A stretch of DNA of 60,641 nucleotides. Source: Streptomyces diastatochromogenes. Lineage in GTDB: Bacteria; Actinomycetota; Actinomycetes; Streptomycetales; Streptomycetaceae. A program made the position numbers and the translations under genes. Location: contig NZ_MCGQ01000001.1 in assembly GCF_002242805.1 (NCBI RefSeq), forward strand, positions 92,990-153,630. Reading direction: 5' to 3'. The notes under the pieces are model-generated. The model did no database searches. It was not told where the DNA came from and saw only the letters and a program-made list of their open reading frames with translations. Below are positions 25,892 to 34,423 of this stretch, in pieces; the first letter of the stretch is position 1, and every line of letters starts with the position of its first letter.

Positions 25892-27069
25892 CCACGATCG
25901 CTGTCGTGGGTACCGGACTGGCCGGCGTCCGAGCCGCGGAAGCCCTACGAACCGAGGGATACGGCGGACGTCTCGTACTCGTCGGCGAGGAAACCGCGGC
26001 GCCATACGACCGGCCTCCGCTGTCCAAGCAGGTCCTGTTGGGCAAGTCCGACGGCCAGGACCTGGCGCTCACGGATGAAGAGCAGCGTGCGGCGCTCGAT
26101 GCCGAATGGCTGTCCGGAACAGGAGCCACCGCTCTCGATCCGGCCACCCGAACGCTCTCCTTGGCCGACGGCCGCACCCTGCCCGCGGACGGGGTGATCA
26201 TCGCGACCGGAGCCCGCGCTCGCAGCCTCCCCGGAACATCGGACCTGCGGGGAGTCCACTCGCTGCGCACGCTCGACGACGCACTCCGGTTGCGCGAGGA
26301 CCTGTCCCGCCCGGGTCGGGTCGTCGTGGTAGGCGGTGGATTCATCGGCGCAGAGGTCGCCTCTTCCGCGCGTGCCTTGGGACACGAGGTAACCGTCGTG
26401 GAGTACGAACGCACCCCTCTGCTGCGCCAGTTGGGGCAGGCAGCCGCCAAGATCCTTTGCCGCCTGCACACGGACCACGCGGTCCGCCTGGTGACCGGCG
26501 TGAGCGTGACGGGTCTCATCGGCCCGGAAAGGGTGCGCCAGGTGACGCTGTCCGACGGCCGCTCGCTACCCGCGAACGTGGTGGTCATCGGGGTGGGCGC
26601 CGCGCCCAACACCGAGTGGCTGACAGGCTCCGGCATCTCCTGTGACAACGGCGTGCTCACCGACGAGTGGTGCCGTACCACCGCGCCTGGAGTCGTCGCG
26701 GCGGGAGACGTGGCTGCGTATCGCTGCCGCAGCGGCCGACTGCGCATCGAACACTGGACGAACGCACGTGACATGCCGGTCACCGCGGCCCGGTCATTGC
26801 TGGCCACGATGCGCGGGCAGGATCCCACGGATCTGCCGGTGTACGATCCGCTGCCTTATGTGTGGTCGGACCAGTACGGCGTTCGCCTCCAGATAGCGGG
26901 CCGACCCGGCCCCAACGACCAACTGGAGCTCTTGGCAGGGTCTTACGAGGACCGCTTCGCGGCTGTGTACCGCCGCGACGGCGCGATCTCGGGGGCGCTC
27001 GCTGTCGACAGTCCCAGGGAATTCGGCCGGCTGAAACGCGAACTTCGCAGCGCCTGGGCGACTCGGTAG
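25888..27069 (+). CDS. FAD-dependent ferredoxin reductase
   Basis: A 393-residue protein with the FAD loop 'VVGTGLAGVRAAEAL', the NAD(P)H loop 'VVVGGGFIGAEVA' and the second FAD motif 'APGVVAAGDVAAY', followed by a reductase C-terminal domain. It belongs to the ferredoxin reductases (RhlA3/BphA4/PdR type) that pass electrons from NADH to a ferredoxin. The ATGA overlap with the Rieske gene and the P450 at the head of the operon define its role. Confidence 0.93.
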   Translation: MTTIAVVGTGLAGVRAAEALRTEGYGGRLVLVGEETAAPYDRPPLSKQVLLGKSDGQDLALTDEEQRAALDAEWLSGTGATALDPATRTLSLADGRTLPADGVIIATGARARSLPGTSDLRGVHSLRTLDDALRLREDLSRPGRVVVVGGGFIGAEVASSARALGHEVTVVEYERTPLLRQLGQAAAKILCRLHTDHAVRLVTGVSVTGLIGPERVRQVTLSDGRSLPANVVVIGVGAAPNTEWLTGSGISCDNGVLTDEWCRTTAPGVVAAGDVAAYRCRSGRLRIEHWTNARDMPVTAARSLLATMRGQDPTDLPVYDPLPYVWSDQYGVRLQIAGRPGPNDQLELLAGSYEDRFAAVYRRDGAISGALAVDSPREFGRLKRELRSAWATR

Positions 27070-27074
27070 GCCAA

Positions 27075-27428
27075 GCACTCCCGGTCGAGGACCGTGCCCG
27101 TCTCTCGCACGCCAGACGTATCCGCAGGCGATACGCGTCCCGCGGTACCCGGGTACGCCCCGGCGACATCATCGGCAGCGGAACCACGGGGAATGGCTGC
27201 CTGGCCGACAAGTGGGAACGCGAGGGCCGGCGCTGCTCTCCGATCAAGCCCGGAGATGAAGTGACCATGACGATCGACGAGGTCGGCACGATCCGCGACA
27301 CCGTCGCCCTCCCGACTGTCACCCCGCACCTACTCCCCCACCGGATGCCGGCATGCCCCAGGCCCGGTAGCGGCACGAACTGGTCCTCAAGGGCCTGCCT
27401 CCGGCGGGCAGACGCTCGGTCCCGGTAG
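27075..27428 (+). pseudogene. FAH-family hydrolase, C-terminal fragment
   Basis: After the reductase stop a frame reads 'RVRPGDIIGSGTTGNGCLAD', then 'IKPGDEVTMTIDEVGTIRDT', the highly conserved end of fumarylacetoacetate hydrolase/hydratase proteins (usual form 'PGDVIGTGTPxGVG ... LKPGDxVEVEIEGLGTLRN'). The metal-binding N-terminal and central parts are absent and the frame has no proper start. FAH-family enzymes act in gentisate, homogentisate and meta-cleavage routes, so this is a relic of the same catabolic cluster. Confidence 0.65.
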
Positions 27429-27454
27429 GACGCCGGGACCGAGCGGAGTAGATG

Positions 27455-28108
27455 TCAGGCGACAGCGTTGAGCGCCGCCGCCTCGCCTTTGCTGATCGCA
27501 TCCTCGTGTGCTTTGGCCTTGGAAGCCTCGGCAAGCGGGATCAGTTCGGCCATTGCCGGGACGGTGTGGGCCAGGGTGAGTTCAGGGACGATGAAGTCGA
27601 CCTCCATGCCGAGCATGTCGCCGAGGACGGCTTGCAGGTAGTTCTGGACGTACTCGTAGCCCTCACGCGGGGTGCCCTGGGCGTAGGAACCGCCACGGCT
27701 GGCCACGACGTATGCCGGTATGCCCTTCGTCGGGGAGCTCTCCACTCCTGCGTTGCGACCCATGAGGATCACCTGGTCGAGCCACGCCTTCAGCGTGGAG
27801 GGGACCGTGAGGTTGTACATCGGGGCGCCGATGAGCACGGCATCCGCGGTCTCCAGTTCCTCGATCAGCTTGAGCCGCGCGGAGAATGCCGTCGCCTGCT
27901 CGGGGCTGTGTTCGGTGGGGTCGGCGTAACCCGCGGACGCGGCAAGGGTGCCCAGATGCGGCACCGGATCCGCGTTGAGGTCCCGATAGATCACAGTGCC
28001 GTCAGGGTGCTGCTGCTCCCAGGCCGTGCGAAATGCGGCCGTGACTGCCCGGGAGGCGGAGGCGGACTCCGGCCACAGGGCCGAGTCCAAGTGCAGCAAG
28101 GTTGCCAT
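27455..28108 (-). CDS. azoR: FMN-dependent NADH-azoreductase (AzoR family)
   Basis: ATG 28108 has GGAG 6 bases upstream. The 217-residue flavodoxin-fold protein has 'LHLDSALWPESASASRAVT' (FMN phosphate loop) and 'LIGAPMYNLTVPSTLKAWLD' plus 'SRGGSY' typical of AzoR. The family reduces quinones and azo dyes with NADH in the cytoplasm. An operator-like palindrome lies upstream at 28172-28192. No regulator gene is adjacent in divergent orientation. Confidence 0.88.
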   Translation of the reverse strand: MATLLHLDSALWPESASASRAVTAAFRTAWEQQHPDGTVIYRDLNADPVPHLGTLAASAGYADPTEHSPEQATAFSARLKLIEELETADAVLIGAPMYNLTVPSTLKAWLDQVILMGRNAGVESSPTKGIPAYVVASRGGSYAQGTPREGYEYVQNYLQAVLGDMLGMEVDFIVPELTLAHTVPAMAELIPLAEASKAKAHEDAISKGEAAALNAVA

Positions 28109-28171
28109 GAGGATCTCCAATGTTCCGAATGCGAAAGGGGCGCCGGCTAGGGAGGTCACCCCTTCCGTGCG

Positions 28172-28192
28172 TACCTATGGATGACATAGGCA
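28172..28192. promoter_or_regulatory. Operator-like palindrome upstream of the azoreductase gene
   Basis: CCTATG-GATGA-CATAGG is a perfect repeat, with a further T/A pair outside it, about 65 bases before the start. It resembles the MarR/HxlR-type operators that control azoreductases in other bacteria; the binding protein is not evident here. Confidence 0.45.
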
Positions 28193-28273
28193 TTTACTTC
28201 TTCACGCCCACTGAGGACCGTGTATGGCCTGCGACACGCTCGTCGTCAGCAAATGGCGGCACCGAGGACAGCG

Positions 28274-28954
28274 TCACAAACCCTTCGCGATGCCGTCGAG
28301 GTAGGCGGCCAGTTCCTTGGGCCGCGCGTACATAGGGCCATGTCCAGTTGCCCACTCGGTGGTCTCGGCGCCCGCGCGGACGGCCAGCTCACGCTGCGTT
28401 GCTGCGGGCAGAACGCGGTCCTCCGAGGCGACCAGGTAGTGCGACGGCAGGTCTCGCCAGGCCGGTGTGCCGGATGGGGAACCGTCGATGCCGAGACGGG
28501 CGAACTTCTGCACCGCGCTCGCGAGTGCGGTGCGTTCGGCAGGAGCGTCGGCGGCGATGGCGGTGCCGTAGGCAAGACGATCGATGTAGGAGTGGCCGTC
28601 CTCGGTGACCCTCAGAGTCTCGGGAAGAACACTGCCGGCGCGTCGGCGGACGATGTCGCTCACCGACTCGCCCTCGTCGGGCATGAAGGCGGCGATGTAC
28701 GACAGCGCCTGGACCTTGTCCTGCCCCTGAGCCGCGTTGGTGATCACGGCGCCGCCGTACGACCAGCCGACCAGCAGCACCGGTCCGTCGACGGTCGACA
28801 GTGTCCGGCGTACGGCATCGACGTCGTGCTCCAGGGAATCCAGGGGGAGTTGGACCGCCACGGGCCTGTGCCCGAGCGTCTGCAGCTCGGTGATCGTCTC
28901 GCTCCAGCAGGAGCCGTCGGCCCATAGGCCGTGGACGAGAATGATATTGGTCAT
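28274..28954 (-). CDS. Alpha/beta hydrolase
   Basis: The 226-residue protein starts 'MTNIILVHGLWADGSCW' (oxyanion-hole HG), with the nucleophile elbow 'GWSYGGAV' (Ser) and a C-terminal 'GHGPMYARP' His region. It resembles small EstC-like hydrolases that are frequent beside TetR genes. GGAG is 5 bases before the ATG. The gene follows 277 non-coding bases and is not clearly in an operon. Confidence 0.85.
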   Translation of the reverse strand: MTNIILVHGLWADGSCWSETITELQTLGHRPVAVQLPLDSLEHDVDAVRRTLSTVDGPVLLVGWSYGGAVITNAAQGQDKVQALSYIAAFMPDEGESVSDIVRRRAGSVLPETLRVTEDGHSYIDRLAYGTAIAADAPAERTALASAVQKFARLGIDGSPSGTPAWRDLPSHYLVASEDRVLPAATQRELAVRAGAETTEWATGHGPMYARPKELAAYLDGIAKGL

Positions 28955-29231
28955 GGGAACTCCAGAAGAGTTGTCAGATGGGCGTTGACTAAGGGCGTTG
29001 ACGACAGGGCTTGGTCGATCGACGGTGCCCTGCACAGTCAGGTGGCGCTCGCGGTGAAGGACGATCGTCTGCCCTGCAGCGTTGGCGGCGGCTGCGCGAG
29101 GTGGCCGAGGAGGACTGGGGAAGTCCTGCTCAGTCAGATGGTTGAAGTGGCGCCGACTGCGGCGGGAACACCGATGGGGAGAGGCGGTCGTTGAGCACCC
29201 CATTCGCCTGGGGTGTCGCAGGCATACGCAG

Positions 29232-30053
29232 TCAGGTGCGGGAGCGGGTGTGCTGAGCAGCCCAGTTGAGCGCGAAGTCAGCCACTTCCTCCCAGCCTTC
29301 CTGGCCGACGATGAAGTGGGAGCGGCCGGCAAACTCCTGGTACTCGGTGACGGCGGGGGACTTGCGGTAAAGGCGCACGTTGGCCTTGTTCACCTTCGGT
29401 GGCACGATGTGATCGGCCTCGCCGGCGATGAACAGCAGGGGCGGTCGCCGCCGATTGCGGAAGTTGATTTTCGTGGCGGCGCGGGGGGTGAGGTTGGCGA
29501 ATGCTCCCTGGAAGAGCACACGTGCCGATCCGGGCACGTGGTAGCGCTCGTAGGCGGCGGTGGACTCCTCATCGCTGAGGGTGTGGGTGAAGGCGTAGTG
29601 GAACTGCCGCGGTGTCAAAGCGATGGCCTTGTTCCTGTTGGCGGGGTTACGCAGGACCGGCCAGGCTGACTTCAGGGTGGAGTACGGCAGTGGGAGCACA
29701 CCCTTGACGGCAGCCGAGTCGATGGCCACGCCCGCACTGCCCAGGCCTCGGTCGAGCAGAATCTGAGTGATGGCGCCGCCGAAGGAGTGCCCCATGATGA
29801 TGGGCGCCTCTTCCAGGCTGCGGATGACCTCCTCGTAGCGAGCGATCACCTCGCGTAGGCCCAGTCCGGAGATGCGCGCCGGATCACGTCTGATTTCTTC
29901 CACCTCGCCATCCAGACCGGGCCAGGCAGGTGCAAGGACCCGGTAGCCCTGCGCCTGGTAGTGCTGCACCCATTTCTCCCAGCTGAGAGGGGTCATCCAG
30001 AGGCCGTGGACGAGTACGACGGTGCCCGCTGTGTCGTTCTGGGGGCCAGTCAT
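29232..30053 (-). CDS. Alpha/beta hydrolase
   Basis: A 273-residue protein with 'VVLVHGLWMTPLSW', the nucleophile elbow 'MGHSFGGAI' and 'SHFIVGQEGWEEV' carrying the late His. GGAG precedes the ATG by 5 bases. Its promoter region holds the palindrome AGAACGTTCT (30070-30079), also found before the TetR gene at 30351-30938, so the two are likely one regulatory unit. Substrate unknown. Confidence 0.85.
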   Translation of the reverse strand: MTGPQNDTAGTVVLVHGLWMTPLSWEKWVQHYQAQGYRVLAPAWPGLDGEVEEIRRDPARISGLGLREVIARYEEVIRSLEEAPIIMGHSFGGAITQILLDRGLGSAGVAIDSAAVKGVLPLPYSTLKSAWPVLRNPANRNKAIALTPRQFHYAFTHTLSDEESTAAYERYHVPGSARVLFQGAFANLTPRAATKINFRNRRRPPLLFIAGEADHIVPPKVNKANVRLYRKSPAVTEYQEFAGRSHFIVGQEGWEEVADFALNWAAQHTRSRT

Positions 30054-30069
30054 CAGGGCTCCAAGAGAT

Positions 30070-30079
30070 AGAACGTTCT
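30070..30079. promoter_or_regulatory. Operator shared with the adjacent TetR gene
   Basis: AGAACGTTCT, a perfect 10-bp palindrome followed by GTTC, lies 16 bases before the hydrolase start. The same core stands before the TetR gene at 30952-30961. The rest of 30054-30350 shows no gene. Confidence 0.6.
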
Positions 30080-30350
30080 GTTCACTTTGAAAGTAGCGAG
30101 CGATCGATCCAGCGACAAGCGGAGGGGGGTGACGGCTTCGTCACACGCGCAACGGACGTCCCGGCGTGGCCCGCCGTCGCGATCCGATCAGCTCACCAGC
30201 GGGGAGTCGTTCGTGGCGGCACAGACTGCGGCGAGGCCGAGGGAGGTCAGGGAGTTTCGGGGGTGAGGAGGGCTGGCACTGCGGGGGTTGATCTGCGGGG
30301 GTGGCCAGACATCAGGAGATCGCCCCCTCGACCAGAACGGGGATCACACG

Positions 30351-30938
30351 TCAGCGATCAGACAGAAGGGCGGCGACGCCATGCACCAGGGTGCCCCTTG
30401 CCGTCTGCGGATCCCCCAGGTAGGCGGCGATCATCGCGCCGTCACGCAGAGCCACCATCGCATCGGCCGACCGCTTGGAGTCGGTCACACCGACCTGCCG
30501 GAACGCATCCTGCGCCACCTCGTGGAAATGGTCCCGGTACGCGAGTACCGCTTGGTGGACCGCACTGTTCCGCTCCGGGTACTCAGCGGCGGCATTGATG
30601 AACGGACATCCGCGGAAACCCACGCCGCACATCTCTTCGCCGATACCCTGCGCCACGGTCTCGAGGAAAGCCGTCGGGCTGACGGCCGCCTGCTTGGCGG
30701 CGGCCAAGTCGGCGCGTATGCGCTGGTCCCGTGCGACGAGGTAGGCGCGTACGAGGTCGTCCTTGCCCTCGAAGTGTCGGTAGAAGGTGCCGCGGGCGAC
30801 ATCGGCCTCTGCCATGACACGGTCGACCCCGACCGCCCGGATGCCCTCGGCGTAGAAGAGCCTGCTCGCCGTGGCCAACAGCCGCTCGCGCGCCTCTGAC
30901 CGGCGACCCTGCACAGGCATGTTCTCCACGTTCGACAT
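30351..30938 (-). CDS. TetR-family transcriptional regulator
   Basis: The 195-residue protein starts at ATG 30938. The HTH is 'VGVDRVMAEADVARGTFYRHF', followed by 'EGKDDLVRAYL'; the C-terminus contains 'GCPFINAAAEYPE', typical of the TetR_C_11/AcrR-like group that responds to small electrophiles or phenolics. Its own promoter carries the operator core GGAACGTTCT, and the hydrolase gene downstream on the same strand carries AGAACGTTCT. Confidence 0.88.
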   Translation of the reverse strand: MSNVENMPVQGRRSEARERLLATASRLFYAEGIRAVGVDRVMAEADVARGTFYRHFEGKDDLVRAYLVARDQRIRADLAAAKQAAVSPTAFLETVAQGIGEEMCGVGFRGCPFINAAAEYPERNSAVHQAVLAYRDHFHEVAQDAFRQVGVTDSKRSADAMVALRDGAMIAAYLGDPQTARGTLVHGVAALLSDR

Positions 30939-30951
30939 ACAGAAAGTATAT

Positions 30952-30967
30952 GGAACGTTCTTTCCAT
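30952..30967. promoter_or_regulatory. Autoregulatory operator of the TetR gene; rest of 30939-31423 holds no gene
   Basis: GGAACGTTCTTTCC combines the GAACGTTC core with an overlapping TGGAA-6-TTCCA repeat, 14 bases before the ATG. Beyond it, the 485-base gap to the next gene shows no convincing frame, only the terminator hairpin at 31359-31393. Confidence 0.55.
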
Positions 30968-31358
30968 GAGGGGAAAGCAAGGCTCCTCGCTGGGAGTGGC
31001 ATTCGGTCGCTGCGACTCCAAGGGTCGATGCGTCCACATGGGGCGGACCGGCTCGGTACCACCCGCCGTGGTGGCTACCCACCGGTCCACGTGACCGCCG
31101 TCCACCTCGCCGAAGGCACCAACGATCGAACGCACACGGCGCGGCGATAGAGCCACGCATTTCCCCGAGTACATAGCCTGTCGGCGCAATCTCCGGCCGC
31201 GGGCTGAAAGCGGTCGTCGGCGGGTAGGGGTAGGACCAGTTCCTGAGGGGCCTAGCTGGCCGGCCCGGTGGGATGCGGTTGATCACCTTGACGGCGTAAC
31301 TGGCGTATCCGGTCATGAGTGTCTGGGACCAGGCGCACTCGTTGCCTGCAGCACGGTA

Positions 31359-31393
31359 GGGCCCCGAGCGCCGCTGGTGGCACGCTGGGGCCC
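31359..31393 (-). terminator. Terminator of the dehalogenase-like hydrolase gene
   Basis: GGGCCCC-g-AGCG pairs with CGCT-GGGGCCC around a 12-nt loop, 30 bases past the stop of the minus-strand hydrolase. Confidence 0.6.
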
Positions 31394-31423
31394 TTGACCG
31401 TGGAGTCGGTCAGCGGGTGCGGA

Positions 31424-32371
31424 TCAGGGAACCGGGAAGAAGGCGTTGATCTCGGCCAGGACGCGGTCGGGGGCTTCGTGGACGAGGTAGTGCCCGGCGC
31501 CGGGGGCTTCGCTGCCGGTGGCGTCGGGGGCGGCGTCCTGGATGGCCGGCAGCATGATCGGGGCGAAGCCGGCCTGCGTGAGCAGGTGGACCGGGATGGT
31601 CAGTGGGGTTTCCTGCAGCTTCGTGTTGTCGGCCTCATCCTGGGCCCAGACCCGGTACAGCTCCATGCCGGCGTGCAGGACCTGGGGTCGGGAGTACACC
31701 CGGACACACTCGGCCAGCTCGCGCTCGGAGACGGGCTCGCCGACGCCGGACTTGGACGCCTGGAAGAAAAAGGTGAGGTAGGTCTCGACCCGGCCGTTGA
31801 CCAGTTCCTCCGCGAGTGGGTTCTGCTTGTTGAAGGAGAAGTGCCACAGCATGGATTCGAGGTTGGCGGCCTTCGCGTTCTTGCCAGGCAGTACGTAGTC
31901 CATGAGGAACAGCCCCGCTGCCTGCTCGCGGTACTGGGCGGCCAGCGCGTAGGCGACACCGACGCCGAAGTCGTGGGCGACGACCTGCACGTTCTTGCGG
32001 TAGCCGAGGTGGTCGAGCAGCCGGTGGACGTAGGTGGCCAGAACCGTGCGGGCCATCGAGGACGGGTTTCCGGTCGAGTCGCCCATGCCCGGCAGGTCGA
32101 TCGCGATGACGGTACGGCCGGGCAGCAGCGCGTGCATGATCTCGCGGTACACGTACCAGCTGTGGGGCCAGCCGTGCAGCAGGACCATGACCTGCGGGCC
32201 GTCGCCGCCTATGACGTAGTGCATCTGCACGTCGTCAATGGTGGTGAAGCAGTGCCGGAAGTCCTTGTTGAACTCGGCGTCGTCCTTTGTGGCCGCGTCG
32301 TAGCCGGGGCTGAGCGGCTCTTCCGACTCGACGGATGCGACGGTCGTGGGTCCTTCGGAGTAGGCATTCAT
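31424..32371 (-). CDS. Epoxide hydrolase / haloacetate dehalogenase-like alpha/beta hydrolase
   Basis: From ATG 32371 the protein has 315 residues; an ATG at 32395 is the alternative. It carries 'VLLHGWPHSWYVYREI' (HGWP oxyanion motif), the nucleophile elbow 'VVAHDFGVGVAYALA' with Asp as nucleophile, and 'GAGHYLVHEAPD' with the general-base His. This is the signature of epoxide hydrolases and fluoroacetate dehalogenases. A cap domain lies between. It is divergent from a TetR gene, with a strong operator in the gap. Confidence 0.88.
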   Translation of the reverse strand: MNAYSEGPTTVASVESEEPLSPGYDAATKDDAEFNKDFRHCFTTIDDVQMHYVIGGDGPQVMVLLHGWPHSWYVYREIMHALLPGRTVIAIDLPGMGDSTGNPSSMARTVLATYVHRLLDHLGYRKNVQVVAHDFGVGVAYALAAQYREQAAGLFLMDYVLPGKNAKAANLESMLWHFSFNKQNPLAEELVNGRVETYLTFFFQASKSGVGEPVSERELAECVRVYSRPQVLHAGMELYRVWAQDEADNTKLQETPLTIPVHLLTQAGFAPIMLPAIQDAAPDATGSEAPGAGHYLVHEAPDRVLAEINAFFPVP

Positions 32372-32556
32372 GGTGGTGATGCGTCCTTCTGTCATAGGTG
32401 TCGATCGTGGGCTGTGGTGGGCGAGTTGCCGGCGCGACTTCGCGCGCAATTGCGGACGGTGGTAAGGGGCGCGGGCAACTCAGGACAACGCGGCAGATGC
32501 GAACGAGCTGTCGATCCCGGGGAGATCCGGTCGCGGCGGGCTCCACCATACAGAAT

Positions 32557-32573
32557 TTTGCAGCGCCTGCAAA
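32557..32573. promoter_or_regulatory. TetR operator between hydrolase and TetR genes
   Basis: TTTGCAG-CGC-CTGCAAA is a perfect inverted repeat with 7-bp arms. Further TGCAG half-sites follow at 32576-32593. It is centrally placed in the divergent gap. Confidence 0.75.
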
Positions 32574-32619
32574 CATGCAGAGAGTGCAGTTCGGTATGAT
32601 CGAGTCGGGAGGATGAGCC

Positions 32620-33216
32620 ATGGGTCTGCGTGAAAGTAAGAAGCTGGCGGCTTGGCGCGCCATCCGGACCGCTGCACTCGAGCTGTTCGAGGAGCGCGGG
32701 TTCGAGGCCGTCAGCGTCGAGGAGATCGCCGCCGCCGCGAACGTCTCTCCCCGCACCTTTTTCAACTACTTCGCCAGTAAGGAAGCCGTGGTCTTCGACC
32801 AGGATCCCGAGCAGCGGGAGCACTGGCGGGCTCTGATGGCCGACCGCCCGGCCGATGAGCCTCTGTGGGACTCCCTGACGGCGATCCTGGTCGGCTTCAA
32901 TCAGCTCCTCGGGGACCGGATTCCGCTGCAACGGCGACTGAAGGACCGCTCCCCCGCCCTTGCGCAGTCCAGCTGGGAGGTGGTGGGTGAGCAGTTCCTC
33001 GCCGACCTGCGCGAGTGGACGACATCGCGTACCCCCGAGGGCGATCCCATGCCGGCGGCCCTGAAGCTCAACGTCGCACTCGCGGCGCAGAACACGGCGT
33101 ACCAGACATGGGGTCCGGATGAACCCTTCGACGGCTACCTGGAGCGACTGAAGTGCTGCCTGCGCCAGGCCGGCGCAGGCACCGCAAGCACCCCATCTTC
33201 GGCTTCCAACTCCTGA
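32620..33216 (+). CDS. TetR-family transcriptional regulator
   Basis: The 198-residue protein begins 'MGLRESKKLAAWRAIRTAAL', with GGGAGGA upstream of the ATG. The HTH is 'VSVEEIAAAANVSPRTFFNYF', then 'ASKEAVVF', typical of TetR repressors of the TetR_C_17 group. The palindrome 32557-32573 is its probable operator for both itself and the divergent hydrolase gene. Confidence 0.9.
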   Translation: MGLRESKKLAAWRAIRTAALELFEERGFEAVSVEEIAAAANVSPRTFFNYFASKEAVVFDQDPEQREHWRALMADRPADEPLWDSLTAILVGFNQLLGDRIPLQRRLKDRSPALAQSSWEVVGEQFLADLREWTTSRTPEGDPMPAALKLNVALAAQNTAYQTWGPDEPFDGYLERLKCCLRQAGAGTASTPSSASNS

Positions 33217-33435
33217 CGGTGCGGGTCGAGGCTGGAATGGAAGAGGACGGCGGACTGAGCCCCCGCCAACTTTACGTCGCAGGTCAAAGGGGTGGTGTGC
33301 TCGTCTATCGCGGTGCTCGCGCTGGTCGTGGGCGGCAGTCTGCGGAGTAGATCATCTGGCGGAGTTGTCCTGGGGCGGATCAAACGTCGGGACAAGTCAT
33401 GAGCGTCAGATGTAGCGATCAGGCAAGGCGGATGG

Positions 33436-34140
33436 ATGCCTGAGTCGTCCTTGCCTGGAGGTTTGGTCAATGCGGTCGTTCGTGTCGGGGACACGGTGCA
33501 CCGTCCAGCCTCGGCGAAGTCTGTGGGTGATCTGCTGAGGTTGCTTGAAGCCAGTGGCTGGGGTGGTGCTCCGCGGCATCTCGGTGTGGACGACGAGGGC
33601 CGTGAAGTCCTCAGTTACCTCGATGGCCACGTGGCATGGGAGCCGCGACAACCTGCTGCTGTGTCATCGGACGAAAGCTTAGTGACGGTCGCCCGGCTCG
33701 TGCGTGAGTTCCATGACCTGACGGCTGGCACCCCGCTGGCCGGAGATCAAGAGGTCGTGTGTCACAACGACCTGTCGCCCAAGAACACGGTCCATCAGCT
33801 GTGCGGTGGCGAGCTTCGGCCGGTGGCATTCATCGACTGGGACCTTGCTGCGCCTGGCGCGCGGATCCACGACATCGCTCGTGTCTGCTGGCAGTACCTC
33901 GGTCTGGGCCCTTCGGTCACCGACGTCGAGAAGGTAGCCCGACGGATGAGAGGCTCACCGGTTCCTTCCCGTGGCGGTCGGACGGACTTCTACGATCCGA
34001 CGCATGCTGGATCCCGAACTGCTGGAACGGATCACCGCGCGGTGCGCGGAACTGGACGAACTCGAAGAACAGCTGGCCAAGGAGCTGGCAGGGGTACGGG
34101 CCGAGCGGGACGAACTCGCCGTCGCCGAACGGGTCTTTGA
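33436..34140 (+). pseudogene. APH-family phosphotransferase, C-terminally truncated
   Basis: About 170 residues match Streptomyces aminoglycoside-phosphotransferase-like proteins: 'PGGLVNAVVRVGDTVHRP', 'VCHNDLSPKNTV' (catalytic Asp) and 'AFIDWDLAAPGARIHDIARV' (metal Asp). After 'DVEKVARRM' similarity stops at about 33950, where a different, mobile-type sequence begins, and the frame runs on to 34140 without meaning. The missing C-terminal 60-70 residues form part of the substrate pocket, so function is probably lost. Confidence 0.7.
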
Positions 34141-34395
34141 TCGGGTGAGCGAGCAGCTCGCCGACGAACGCGCCTCGGCCGGCCTCGGACCTGGGCAGGC
34201 GGGCGGCCGTGCGGTGATGCTGATTCCGCACCGTACGCCGGACGTGGAGGAGACCATGCTCCCGCCCGACTACCAGCGCATCGTCGCCGCCGTGCGGCAG
34301 GCCGCCGGACCGGTCATGGCCCGGCAGGTCGGCGAGATGCTGGGCGTCGACGTCAGCCGTTCAAACCAAGCTGGAACCGCTGCGCCATCGGGGTC
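34004..34395 (+). pseudogene. Coiled-coil hypothetical protein, frameshifted fragment
   Basis: It starts 'MLDPELLERITARCAELDEL' and continues as a charged coiled coil, then 'LPPDYQRIVAAVRQAAGPVM', a winged-helix-like segment. This is a protein found in many copies in Streptomyces, often next to mobile elements (recalled, not searched). One extra C near 34357 shifts the frame, since 'TKLEPLR' follows in another frame, and the expected end is replaced by the next gene. A TACGAT -10 lies 7 bases before the ATG, so it was likely leaderless. Confidence 0.55.
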
Positions 34396-34423
34396 CCCCG
34401 CAGCAGCCGTCTACGCTCTCGGC

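Noticed and set aside
33436..33950. Functional aminoglycoside resistance gene
   Set aside because: The C-terminal part is replaced by unrelated sequence, and family membership alone does not show antibiotic activity.
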